Assembly: GCF_013304445.1 (NCBI RefSeq)
Contig: NZ_JAAITA010000003.1
Span: 181,610 to 245,609 of the forward strand
Length of the DNA: 64,000 nucleotides
Direction: 5' to 3'
Origin: Blautia hansenii
Lineage (GTDB): Bacteria; Bacillota; Clostridia; Lachnospirales; Lachnospiraceae
This document shows positions 17,265 through 26,065 of the stretch, in pieces. The position numbers and the translations under genes were made by a program. A model generated the notes under the pieces. It ran no database searches, had not been told where the DNA came from, and saw only the letters and a list, made by a program, of their open reading frames with translations. Each line of letters begins with the position of its first letter. Position 1 is the first letter of the stretch.

Positions 17265-18800
17265 ATGAGTAATATTGTAATCACGGGAAAAGACCTGACA
17301 CTGGAGCAGATTGCTGCTATTTGTCGTGGTCATGCGAAAATCGAATTAGCAGAAGAAGCAAAACAGAACATCATCGAATCCAGAAAGGTAGTTGATGACC
17401 TGGTTGCGGAAGAAAAGGTTGTATACGGAATCACTACCGGATTTGGTAAGTTCAGTGATGTGGTGATTTCACAGGACCAGTGTAAAGCACTTCAGAAAAA
17501 CCTGATTATTACACATGCGGTAGGTGCCGGAAATCCGTTCTCAGAAGATATTGCAAGGGGCATTATGCTTCTTCGTATCAACAATCTGGTAAAAGGATTC
17601 TCAGGTATCCGTCTGGAAACTGTACAGACCATGGTTGATATGCTGAACAAAGGCGTGACAGCATTTATTCCGGAAAAAGGTTCTTTAGGCGCTTCCGGTG
17701 ACCTTGCACCATTGTCTCATATGGTTCTGCCAATGCTGGGACTTGGTATGGCTTATTACGAAGGCGAACTCCTTCCGGGCGCAGAAGCAATGAAACGTGC
17801 AGGTATTCCTACAATTGAATTATCTGCAAAAGAAGGTCTGGCTTTAAACAATGGTACACAGGCTATGACTTCTGCAGGTTCTCTTGCACTTTATGATGCA
17901 TTGAACTTACTGAAAGTAGCGGATATTGCTGACGCTCTTTGCTTTGAAGCACAGAACGGTGTGGTAGATGCCTTAGACCACAGAGTACATGATGTACGTC
18001 CGCACTCCGGACAGCTTGCTACTGCAAGAAACCTTCTGAAATTGCTGGAAGGCAGCAAAAATACTACACGCCAGGGCGAAATCCGCGTACAGGACGCTTA
18101 TTCCTTAAGATGTTCACCGCAGATTCACGGCGCAAGCAAAGACGCCATCAACTATGTATTAGATAGAGTAAATATTGAAATCAATTCTGTAACAGATAAC
18201 CCGATTATCTTCAAGGAAGACCGTGCAGGTATTTCAGGCGGTAACTTCCACGGTCAGCCAATGGCGCTTAGCTTTGACTTCCTTGGTATCGGTGTAGCTG
18301 AACTGGCAAACGTTTCTGAAAGACGTATTGAGCGTCTGGTAAACCCGGCATACAGTGATCTGCCTGCATTCCTTACACCGCACGGTGGAGTTTGCTCCGG
18401 TTTCATGATTGTTCAGTACTCAGCAGCAGCATTAGTATCTGAAAACAAGGTTCTTGCACATCCTGCATCTGTTGACAGTATTCCGTCTTCTGCAGGTCAG
18501 GAAGACCATGTATCCATGGGTACCATTGCAGCAAGAAAAGCTGGAGAGATTGCTAAGAACGTAAGACGTGTTCTTGCTATGGAATTGATGGTTGCCTGCC
18601 AGGGTATCGATATGAGAGGAAATAAAGGCCTTGGTAAAGGTACACAGGCTGCTTACGATTTAGTTCGTAAACAGGTGGCAACCTTAGATGATGACCGCGA
18701 ATTATACGGTGATATCAACTACTGCGAAGAAATCATTGAAAATGGTTCTCTGATTAAAGCAGTTGAGGAAGCTATCGGTCAGGCAATCGAAACAAGATAA
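17265..18800 (+). CDS. hutH: Histidine ammonia-lyase
   Basis: The 511-residue enzyme has the usual length and the MIO-forming Ala-Ser-Gly triad at 143-145 inside GSLGASGDLAPLSHM. It also has YGITTGFGKF near residue 53 and the QDAYSLRC and FHGQPM motifs. It removes ammonia from L-histidine to give urocanate, non-oxidatively, in the cytoplasm. It is followed after 92 bases by a membrane transporter, and no hutU, hutI or formiminoglutamate genes are near. The pathway may stop at urocanate or continue elsewhere. A strong AAAAGAGGG site precedes the ATG. Tyrosine lyase activity is less likely, since the active-site pattern is histidine-type. Confidence 0.95.
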   Translation: MSNIVITGKDLTLEQIAAICRGHAKIELAEEAKQNIIESRKVVDDLVAEEKVVYGITTGFGKFSDVVISQDQCKALQKNLIITHAVGAGNPFSEDIARGIMLLRINNLVKGFSGIRLETVQTMVDMLNKGVTAFIPEKGSLGASGDLAPLSHMVLPMLGLGMAYYEGELLPGAEAMKRAGIPTIELSAKEGLALNNGTQAMTSAGSLALYDALNLLKVADIADALCFEAQNGVVDALDHRVHDVRPHSGQLATARNLLKLLEGSKNTTRQGEIRVQDAYSLRCSPQIHGASKDAINYVLDRVNIEINSVTDNPIIFKEDRAGISGGNFHGQPMALSFDFLGIGVAELANVSERRIERLVNPAYSDLPAFLTPHGGVCSGFMIVQYSAAALVSENKVLAHPASVDSIPSSAGQEDHVSMGTIAARKAGEIAKNVRRVLAMELMVACQGIDMRGNKGLGKGTQAAYDLVRKQVATLDDDRELYGDINYCEEIIENGSLIKAVEEAIGQAIETR

Positions 18801-18823
18801 AGCAAAATTTATATTGCGGGTGC

Positions 18824-18866
18824 GGTGCCGCGGCGTTTGGAGAGGGACCCCTTTAGCGGCGGCATC
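18824..18866 (+). promoter_or_regulatory. Intercistronic GC-rich hairpin between hutH and the transporter
   Basis: GGTGCCGC pairs with GCGGCATC, with AGGG/CCCT inside. It has no T-tract and ends 27 bases before the transporter ATG. It may protect the hutH message or tune expression of the second gene. Confidence 0.4.
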
Positions 18867-18892
18867 AAGGTAAAAAAGAGGGAGGTTTATTT

Positions 18893-20227
18893 ATGGAAAA
18901 TTTACTTAATCCTGTTATTGTGGCAGTGTTACTTCTTTGTGTACTCTGCCTGTTGAAAGTAAATGTACTTTTATCCATGTTAATTTCATTATTTGTTGCC
19001 GGACTTATCGGCGGACTGCCCATTGTCAGCAGCGGTGATGAAGCAAGTATTATGAGTTCTGTAGTGGCCGGTTTCAGCGGCAATGCAGAAACAGCATTGG
19101 CTTACGTACTGCTTGGTACTTTTGCTTCTGCTATGGCTTATACCGGTATCACGGAAATCCTTTCCAAAAAAATTGCAAAAGCAGTAGGCGGAAATAAATG
19201 GATTCTGTTGACTATCTTACTGGTTATTGCATGTGCATCCCAGAATATCATTCCGATTCACATTGCATACATCCCGATTCTGGTTCCGCCATTACTGGCT
19301 ATGATGAACAAGATGAAACTGGACAGACGTGGAGTTGCATGTACTATCGCTTTTGGTCATAAAGCACCGTACATCGCAGTTCCTATGGGATTTGGTTTGA
19401 TTTTCATGGGTATTATCCGAGATAATATCAACGATAATGCGAAAGATTTTGGCTGGAAAGTTACTGTTGGGGATATCACAAAAGTAAACTGGATTCTTGC
19501 AGTAGCTATGGTTATCGGTCTTGCTATCGCCGTATTCATTACATACAGAAAGCCTCGTGAATACAAAGATATTCAGCTTGAGGGTGTACATGAAACAGAA
19601 GATTTGACACTGAAATATGAACACTGGGTAACACTGGCCGCTATCGTCGTTGTAGTTGCACTTCAGATTATCTACGGTTCTCTTCCGGTGGCAGCTCTTG
19701 GGGGTCTTCTGGTTATGTTTATCTTCCGTGCAGTAAAACCGAAAGATATTGACGAGCAGTTCCAGGGCGGTATTAAATTAATGGGATTCATTGCATTTGT
19801 TATGTTGGTAGCAGGTGGTTTTGCAACTGTTCTGCAGAATACAGGTGCTGTAAATGAACTTGTTAAGAGTGCGATTTCCTTAATGGGCGGAAATAAGTGG
19901 ATTGCAGCAACGATTATTACTTTAATTGGTCTGTTGGTAACCATGGGTATTGGTACTTCTTTCGGTACAGTTCCTGTACTGGCAGTATTATACGTTCCGT
20001 TATGTCATGAGATTGGTTTCTCACCGGCAGCAACAATCGTTCTGATGTCGGCAGCAGCAGCGCTTGGAGATGCTGGTTCACCTGCATCAGATACCACGCT
20101 TGGACCAACCTCCGGTCTGAACGCAGATGGTCAGCATGACCATATTTGGGATACTTGTGTACCGACATTCTTACACTTCAATATCCCGCTGATGATTGCA
20201 GCAATCGTTGCAGCTCAGTTCTTATAA
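18893..20227 (+). CDS. Na+/H+ antiporter-family transporter, candidate histidine carrier
   Basis: The 444-residue protein has about eleven hydrophobic segments in two similar halves, each ending in repeated NKWI motifs (GGNKWILLT, GGNKWIAAT). This matches the ion-transporter family that includes Bacillus YuiF. The signature SFGTVPVLAVLYVPLCHEIGFSP and GDAGSPASDTTLGPTSGLN stretches are conserved-looking. Its place directly behind hutH suggests histidine uptake, perhaps in exchange for urocanate or coupled to sodium. That is inference; sequence alone does not show the substrate. It begins 27 bases after an intergenic hairpin and probably shares the hutH mRNA. Confidence 0.75.
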   Translation: MENLLNPVIVAVLLLCVLCLLKVNVLLSMLISLFVAGLIGGLPIVSSGDEASIMSSVVAGFSGNAETALAYVLLGTFASAMAYTGITEILSKKIAKAVGGNKWILLTILLVIACASQNIIPIHIAYIPILVPPLLAMMNKMKLDRRGVACTIAFGHKAPYIAVPMGFGLIFMGIIRDNINDNAKDFGWKVTVGDITKVNWILAVAMVIGLAIAVFITYRKPREYKDIQLEGVHETEDLTLKYEHWVTLAAIVVVVALQIIYGSLPVAALGGLLVMFIFRAVKPKDIDEQFQGGIKLMGFIAFVMLVAGGFATVLQNTGAVNELVKSAISLMGGNKWIAATIITLIGLLVTMGIGTSFGTVPVLAVLYVPLCHEIGFSPAATIVLMSAAAALGDAGSPASDTTLGPTSGLNADGQHDHIWDTCVPTFLHFNIPLMIAAIVAAQFL

Positions 20228-20320
20228 GAGTAAGACGTGGATGTTCGATAATCTGATTCGGCACCCGTTACACTTATATATATAATAGATAGCAATCGTC
20301 TATTGTTACATCATGCAGGA

Positions 20321-20356
20321 AGAATCTGTTCCGTCGCCTGCGGAGCAGATTCTTTT
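20321..20356 (+). terminator. Terminator of the hutH operon, target of the intron
   Basis: AGAATCTGTTCCG pairs with CGGAGCAGATTCT around a seven-base loop (one wobble) and is followed by TTTT. The group II intron starts four bases later. Confidence 0.85.
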
Positions 20357-20359
20357 GTC

Positions 20360-22124
20360 GTGCGCCTTGCGGCGCACGTCACTAAAGGGTGCAAGTCCCT
20401 AATCCGCCCTAGTAGTGGGAAGGATACAGCCAATGACAAGGGTGTCCATCGTGAGGTGGAATCTGAAGGAAGTCGGATGGCAAATCTCTGGTCTGACGAA
20501 CAGAAATCACATCAGGCTATAGTTAAGGATAAGGTTGCGACACAAACTGAAGTCCTATAACTACCCGGAATTAACTATAGTAAATGTGGCAGATACATGG
20601 AGAGAAAGTGACGTGTGGTACCAAGGGAGGTCTCGTCAGCGGATGGAAACAGAGTATGAAATCCGTGAGTAACAACGAATGGCGAGAAGTCAGCAGAAGC
20701 CATAGTAAACCGACGGTTGCAAACGTCGGCGAAGGGCTGAACTTTAGGAGACACAAGCAATGAATGTAACTGAAAGTGGATTTAAGAACAGACAACTTCA
20801 TATAGAGGACTATCTGCAAATGGTATCTGCGGAACAGAAAGAGTATGCAGAAGTGTTCGACTACTCTAAGATTACTGAAAAGAGCGGTGTCATCACAGAC
20901 TATTGGACGAACAATCTTTTGGATTTGATTTTGCGGAAAGACAATCTTAACAATGCCTATAAGCAAGTCAAAAGAAACAAAGGGAAAGGCGGAATTGATG
21001 GAATGCAGGTGGATGAACTTCTGCCCTTCCTAAGAAGAAACCAAGAAGCCTTAATCCAAGAGGTAAGGGAAGGAAGATATAAGCCTAACCCAGTTCGCAG
21101 GGTAGAAATACCCAAGGAAACAAAAGGCGAGTTTCGAAAGCTGGGAGTTCCTACTGTCGTTGACAGAGTGATTCAACAGGCGATAGCACAGGAACTCTCA
21201 CCAATCTTTGAGGAGCAATTCTCAGAGAATAGTTTTGGATTCAGACCGAAAAGAGGAGCACATGATGCCCTTAGACAATGCCAAAAGAACGTAAATGACG
21301 GCTATGTATATGTAGTGGATATGGGCTTGGAGAAGTTTTTTGATACCGTATGTCAAAGTAAGTTAATAGAGGTATTGTCACGAACCATCAAGGATGGAAG
21401 AGTGATTTCGTTAATACAAAAATACCTGAATGCGGGAGTGATGGCAAACGGGAAATTCGAGCGAACAGAAGTCGGAATGCCACAAGGTGGACCATTGAGT
21501 CCGTTGCTCAGCAACATATTATTGAAGGAAAGTTATTTCTGAAAGTAAACAGGAAGAAAACAGAGGTGGCTCACATCAGCAAGGTCAAGTATCTAGGGTA
21601 TACCTTTTATAGATACAAAGGCAAATGCAGATTCAGAGTACATCAAAAGTCAGTAGCCAAGATGAAAAATAGAATTCGAGAACTTACTGATAGAAACAAA
21701 GGTATTAGTAATGCAGAGCGAGAAAAGAAGTACCAAGAGTATGTGCGAGGATGGGTGGAATACTTTAGACTAGCAGATATGAAAGGACTTCTCAAAACAA
21801 CGGATGAATGGGCAAGACGTAGAATCCGAGCAGTTTATTGGAAACAATGGAAGAAAATCAAAACAAAGTATCGAATGTTGAAAGCATTGGGAATGGAACA
21901 TTGGAGAGCGAAGGAACTTGTATGTAGTAGAAAAGGATATTGGAGAATGGCGAAAGTCTTGAATCAAATCTTTTCAAAGAAAATAATAGCCAAGCTAGGA
22001 TATACATCCATGCTTGACTATTATCTGGTAGTTTGTGAAAACTAAAGAACCGCCTAGTACCGAACGGTATGCTAGGTGGTGTGGGAGGACGGTAAATAAA
22101 ATAATTATTTACCTCCTACCCGAT
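20360..22124 (+). mobile_element. Group IIC intron, degenerate
   Basis: The element begins GTGCGCC and continues with the domain I pattern of bacterial group IIC introns (GGGTGCAAGTCCCT, GGTGTCC, AATCTGAAGGAAG, then GAGGTCT before the open frame). Domain V lies at about 22046-22084 (GAACCGCC, ACCGAACGGT, GGTGGTGTG). Domain VI is a hairpin of GGTAAATAA with TTATTTACC, and the 3' end is CGAT at about 22124. It is inserted just after the T-tract of an intrinsic terminator, the usual target of class C introns. The encoded maturase is destroyed, so the copy cannot move itself; ribozyme folding may be intact. The exact 3' boundary is uncertain by a few bases. Confidence 0.88.
20760..22045 (+). pseudogene. 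ltrA: Group II intron reverse transcriptase/maturase, inactivated
   Basis: The first part (20760-21542) carries reverse transcriptase motifs up to GMPQGGPLSPLLSNI and then stops. The second part (21566-22045) resumes with the YLGYTFYRYKGK, maturase and C-terminal domains in another frame. The piece that should hold the YADD catalytic box, some 50-60 residues, is absent, with the junction near 21517-21523. In addition, the motif that normally reads VDMDLEKFFD reads VDMGLEKFFD (GGC at 21324), removing the first catalytic Asp. Two independent lesions mean no reverse transcription. The X domain is preserved in sequence but cannot be translated from the same start. Confidence 0.9.
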
Positions 22125-22256
22125 TTTGAAAAAATTTTTAAAAACTTTACAAAATTAGTCTGGAAACTTTTGAGAAACTGTGGTAGACTGAATAAGAACT
22201 GAAGAATGAATTTCAGAAAATGTGAAAAAATAAATTTTAACAGGAGGTATTTAACC

Positions 22257-22418
22257 ATGAAAAAATATGTATGTGAACCATGCGGATATGTATATGACCC
22301 TGAATTAGGAGACCCGGATAACGGAATCGAACCGGGAACAGCTTTTGAAGACCTTCCGGAAGATTGGGTATGCCCAGTCTGTGGTCTTGGAAAAGAAGAA
22401 TTTGTAGAGGAAGACTAA
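22257..22418 (+). CDS. Rubredoxin
   Basis: The 53-residue protein has both iron-binding knuckles, CEPCG (Cys 6 and 9) and CPVCG (Cys 39 and 42), in the standard rubredoxin frame with DPDNGI and PEDWVCP. It is a small cytoplasmic one-electron carrier used in oxygen and peroxide detoxification in anaerobes. The ATG at 22257 has a perfect AGGAGGT site; an upstream in-frame TTG was rejected. It has its own terminator. Its promoter lies in the AT-rich segment between the intron and the gene, so the intron insertion did not interrupt the transcript. Confidence 0.97.
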   Translation: MKKYVCEPCGYVYDPELGDPDNGIEPGTAFEDLPEDWVCPVCGLGKEEFVEED

Positions 22419-22459
22419 TTCCATATACAAGCAGCAAAGTCTGTTAAAGAACAGGAAAA

Positions 22460-22495
22460 GGAGAAATTTCCCACAGAGGAGGTTTCTTCTTTTTT
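22460..22495 (+). terminator. Terminator after rubredoxin
   Basis: GGAGAAATTTCC pairs with GGAGGTTTCTTC (wobbles allowed) around a short loop and is followed by six T. Confidence 0.8.
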
Positions 22496-22580
22496 GCTTT
22501 TTGGCAGAAATCTGTTTGCGAAAAAGGCGAAATTGCTTTAATATAGTGGTAATGGATTTTTATACAGGAGGAGTACAGGG

Positions 22581-23474
22581 ATGATTTACACAATTAAAAA
22601 TGAAAATCTGGAAGTGTCTATAGAAGACCTGGGGGGACAGATGTGTTCCATAAAGGATACAAAAGGAAGAGAATACTTGTGGCAGAGAGATGAGAAATAC
22701 TGGGGAGACAGCGCTATTAACCTGTTTCCGTACATTGCACGTTTGACACAGGGAAAATATACATATCGGGGAAAAACCTATGAAATGGATATTCATGGAT
22801 TTCTGAAAGATTCTGTTTTAAAGGTAAAGGACAAAACAGCAGATAAAATCGTATTTTCTTTACGGGACAGTGAAGAAACTTACCGGCAGTATCCATTTCA
22901 CTTTGAACTGAAATTGAAATACCAGCTGCAGGGAAAGGAACTGAAAGTGACTTACAGTGTGAAGAACAAAGACAGAAAGAAAATGTACTTTGGTATAGGC
23001 GGACATCCCGGCTTTTTGCTTCCCTGGGAAGAGGGACTCTCTTTTGAGGACTATGATATTGCGTTTGCTTCCTCAGAAAATATGATGCGGGTAGGCATGT
23101 CAGAAGACTGCTTTGTAACCGGAAAGGATGAAGCCTTTCCACTTGACGAACAGAAGAGGCTGCACCTGCGGCATGATTTGTTTGACCATGACGCCATTAT
23201 CTTAAGAAATGTTCCCACCCGCCTGCGTCTGGAAGCAGAAAAAGGAAGTGTGGGACTGGAGATGGAAACAAAGGGGCTTCCCTATCTGGGCATCTGGCAT
23301 ATGCCCCATACAGATGCGCCTTATGTGTGCATAGAGCCATGGAGTTCTCTGCCGTCCCGAAAAGATGTGATTGAGGATTTGGAAACCCAGGAAAACCTGC
23401 AGATACTGCAGCCAAAGGGGTATTATTCCGGATTTTTTAAATTGAAATTGCAGGAAACATCAGAAAGCAGATGA
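22581..23474 (+). CDS. Aldose 1-epimerase family protein (LacX-like)
   Basis: The 297-residue protein belongs to the galactose mutarotase superfamily. NLFPYIARL and GFLKDS correspond to the substrate-entry region, GGHPGF near 135 contains the catalytic His, and YVCIEPW near 248 carries the C-terminal catalytic Glu. The family interconverts alpha and beta anomers of aldoses, and this LacX-like branch often has an uncertain substrate. It precedes dapF by 23 bases and probably shares its mRNA, although the functions are unrelated. Confidence 0.87.
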   Translation: MIYTIKNENLEVSIEDLGGQMCSIKDTKGREYLWQRDEKYWGDSAINLFPYIARLTQGKYTYRGKTYEMDIHGFLKDSVLKVKDKTADKIVFSLRDSEETYRQYPFHFELKLKYQLQGKELKVTYSVKNKDRKKMYFGIGGHPGFLLPWEEGLSFEDYDIAFASSENMMRVGMSEDCFVTGKDEAFPLDEQKRLHLRHDLFDHDAIILRNVPTRLRLEAEKGSVGLEMETKGLPYLGIWHMPHTDAPYVCIEPWSSLPSRKDVIEDLETQENLQILQPKGYYSGFFKLKLQETSESR

Positions 23475-23497
23475 CAGGAGATTGGAGGAAACGGAAG

Positions 23498-24331
23498 ATG
23501 AAGTTTACGAAAATGCAGGGAATCGGAAATGATTATGTGTATGTGAATTGTCTGGAGGAAAGGGTAGAACATCCTTCTGAAACAGCTATAAAGGTCAGTG
23601 ACCGTCATTTTGGCATTGGTTCAGACGGATTGATTTTAATCAAACCATCTGAAAAAGCTGATTTTGAAATGGAAATGTACAACGCAGACGGAAGTCAGGG
23701 AGCCATGTGCGGAAATGGTATTCGCTGTGTTGCAAAATATGTGTATGACTATGGTCTGACTAAAAAGACTCAGATTTCTGTGGATACCAAAAGCGGAATC
23801 AAGTATCTGGATTTGACGGTGAAAGACGGAAAGGCAGTGGAAATCAGGGTGAATATGGGAAGGCCCATACTGGAAGCAGAGAAAATTCCTATGAAGTATC
23901 CCCAGTCTCCGGTGATTGCCAAACCTTTAAACGTAGGAGAAAACATTTATGAGGTGACTGCGGTATCGATGGGAAATCCTCATGCTGTAGTGTTTGTGGA
24001 GGACGTGCAGAACCTGGATATTGAAAAGGTGGGACCGGACTTTGAAAAACACCAGGCCTTTCCGGAGAGTGTGAATACGGAATTTGTCCGTGTTCTGGAC
24101 CGCAAAACGGTGGAAATGCGGGTTTGGGAGAGGGGCAGCGGAGAAACTCTGGCCTGCGGAACAGGAGCCTGCGCTGTGGCCGTTGCCTGCGCTTTAAACG
24201 GTTACACGGAAGATGCAGTCACCGTAAAGCTTTTAGGGGGAGATTTGAAGATTGCCTGGGACAGAGAGGACAATCTGGTTTATATGACTGGCCCGGCCCA
24301 GGTGGTATTTGACGGAGAAATCCGGCTTTAA
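23498..24331 (+). CDS. dapF: Diaminopimelate epimerase
   Basis: The 277-residue enzyme converts LL- to meso-diaminopimelate for lysine and peptidoglycan synthesis. Both catalytic cysteines are visible: Cys71 in AMCGNGIRC and Cys220 in ACGTGAC. The start MKFTKMQGIGNDYVYV is the family N-terminus, so I chose the ATG at 23498 (GGAGGA eight bases upstream) rather than an earlier in-frame ATG. It lies between an aldose epimerase-like gene and a MATE pump, 30 bases from the latter. Confidence 0.96.
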   Translation: MKFTKMQGIGNDYVYVNCLEERVEHPSETAIKVSDRHFGIGSDGLILIKPSEKADFEMEMYNADGSQGAMCGNGIRCVAKYVYDYGLTKKTQISVDTKSGIKYLDLTVKDGKAVEIRVNMGRPILEAEKIPMKYPQSPVIAKPLNVGENIYEVTAVSMGNPHAVVFVEDVQNLDIEKVGPDFEKHQAFPESVNTEFVRVLDRKTVEMRVWERGSGETLACGTGACAVAVACALNGYTEDAVTVKLLGGDLKIAWDREDNLVYMTGPAQVVFDGEIRL

Positions 24332-24361
24332 ATAAAAAAACAGGAGAAAAAGATTAGAGAA

Positions 24362-25726
24362 ATGGTTTTAAAAAGAAGTATGAGCCTTGAAGATAAAAGG
24401 TTTTATTCCAATGTAGCCCGTCTGGTTATGCCTATGGCGATTCAGAATCTGATTAACGTAGGTGTAACCTCTACGGATGTCATTATGCTTGGAAAGGTAG
24501 GGGAGACAGCGCTTTCCGGCGTTTCCCTGGCAAATCAGGTGTATTTTATCCTTTCCCTTTTATTTTTCGGACTGACTTCCGGGGCTTGTGTGCTGACGGC
24601 ACAATATTGGGGAAAGAAGGATACCAGAACCATTGAAAAGGTTATGGGTATGTCTTTTCGGATTTCCCTTTTGGCTGTTGCAGTCTTTACTTTGGCAGCA
24701 CTGGTGTTTCCGGCTCTTTTAATGCGGATTTTTACCACAGACCAGGCTGTCATTGAGGCAGGGGTCAGCTATCTGCGGATTGTGGCATTTTCCTATATGC
24801 TGTCTGCATTTACCAATGTGTATCTGAATATTATCCGCAGTGTGGAGAAGGTGGTTATCGCTACCGTTGTGTACGGTACGTCTCTGCTGGCTAATATTAT
24901 TTTTAATGCAATTTTTATTTTCGGACTTTTGGGAGTCCCGGCAATGGGAGCAGCAGGCGCAGCGCTGGGAACGCTGCTTGCAAGAACCATAGAAGTGCTG
25001 ATTGTGGTTTTTTATGCAGTGAAGATGAACGATGTGGTGAAAATTCGCTGGCGGGATTTCTTTGTAAAAGACAAAGCCCTGGGAAAAGATTTCTTTACCT
25101 ATGCCTTTCCGGTGCTTTTAAACGAACTGGCATGGGGCGCGGGTATGGCGGCTATTTCCGCTATTGTGGGACATCTGGGCAGTTCTGCTGTGGCAGCTCA
25201 CTCCGTGGCGCAGGTATGCAGACAGCTTTCTATGGTGATTGGCTTTGGTATTTCCAGCGCAGCGGCTATTATGATTGGAAAGGCCATCGGAGAGAAGAAA
25301 GAGGAACTGGCCAGAGAGTACGGAAGGCGCTTTGTAAAGATTGCTGTTTTATGCGGTATCGGCGGGGGACTTCTGATACTGGGCATTTCGCCTCTGGTTA
25401 AAAGCCTGCTGAATCTCACCCCTCTGGCCAAAAGCTATCTGACGGCTATGATGCTGATTATGTCCTATTATGTGGTGGGGCAGTCTGTGAATACCACGAT
25501 GATTGTGGGGATTTTCCGGGCAGGAGGGGACACCCGGTTCGGGTTGATTCTGGACGTGAGCGTGATGTGGCTTTGCTCTATCCTGGGCTCTGCAGTGGGG
25601 GCTTTTGTTCTGGGGATTCCCATGCCCTGGGTTTATATTCTGCTGTGCAGCGATGAGATTATCAAGATACCGTTTTCGGTGTACCGCTATAAAACGTATA
25701 AGTGGCTGCGAAACGTTACCAGATAA
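24362..25726 (+). CDS. MATE-family efflux transporter
   Basis: The 454-residue protein has about twelve transmembrane segments in two six-helix halves. It has the MATE features MPMAIQNLINVGVTSTDVIMLG near the N-terminus and AHSVAQVCRQLS in the second half. Family members export cationic drugs or metabolites using Na+ or H+ gradients. It follows dapF by 30 bases and may be co-transcribed. The substrate is not predictable. Confidence 0.92.
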   Translation: MVLKRSMSLEDKRFYSNVARLVMPMAIQNLINVGVTSTDVIMLGKVGETALSGVSLANQVYFILSLLFFGLTSGACVLTAQYWGKKDTRTIEKVMGMSFRISLLAVAVFTLAALVFPALLMRIFTTDQAVIEAGVSYLRIVAFSYMLSAFTNVYLNIIRSVEKVVIATVVYGTSLLANIIFNAIFIFGLLGVPAMGAAGAALGTLLARTIEVLIVVFYAVKMNDVVKIRWRDFFVKDKALGKDFFTYAFPVLLNELAWGAGMAAISAIVGHLGSSAVAAHSVAQVCRQLSMVIGFGISSAAAIMIGKAIGEKKEELAREYGRRFVKIAVLCGIGGGLLILGISPLVKSLLNLTPLAKSYLTAMMLIMSYYVVGQSVNTTMIVGIFRAGGDTRFGLILDVSVMWLCSILGSAVGAFVLGIPMPWVYILLCSDEIIKIPFSVYRYKTYKWLRNVTR

Positions 25727-26065
25727 ACGAAATATTACAGGAGAAAATAGAAAGTACCCCTTGACAAAAATGAAATTGTGCACTTTCAATAATGTTGTGC
25801 CGAAAACCGGTTTCCATAAAACGAAAAGAGGGAAAAAATCAGGAAAAGAAAAACTTTTTTTGTCAGGTGACATTTTGTCGAAGTATGTTGAATACGGGGA
25901 TAATAGAGGAAAGTGGAGAATATTAGTACAGAATTGTGCAATATTCCCACTTTCTTTCCTGTGTGAAAAGTGATATACTGTGGAATACAAAATGTTGTGA
26001 AATGAAAAGTGAAAAATATTATACTATACCAGATATAGTGTTTTAAAGTGTATGAGGTGAAAGTG
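25727..26065 (+). promoter_or_regulatory. nrdD upstream region with NrdR-like inverted repeat
   Basis: No gene is seen in these 339 bases. An inverted repeat ACTATA-CCAGA-TATAGT lies at 26023-26039, close to the nrdD start. Its halves resemble NrdR-box halves, but the 5-base spacing is wider than the usual contiguous 16-mer. The motif ATTGTGCA occurs twice (25772 and 25933 areas), and TATACT at 25975 could be a -10 box. This is probably the regulated nrdD promoter. Confidence 0.4.
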
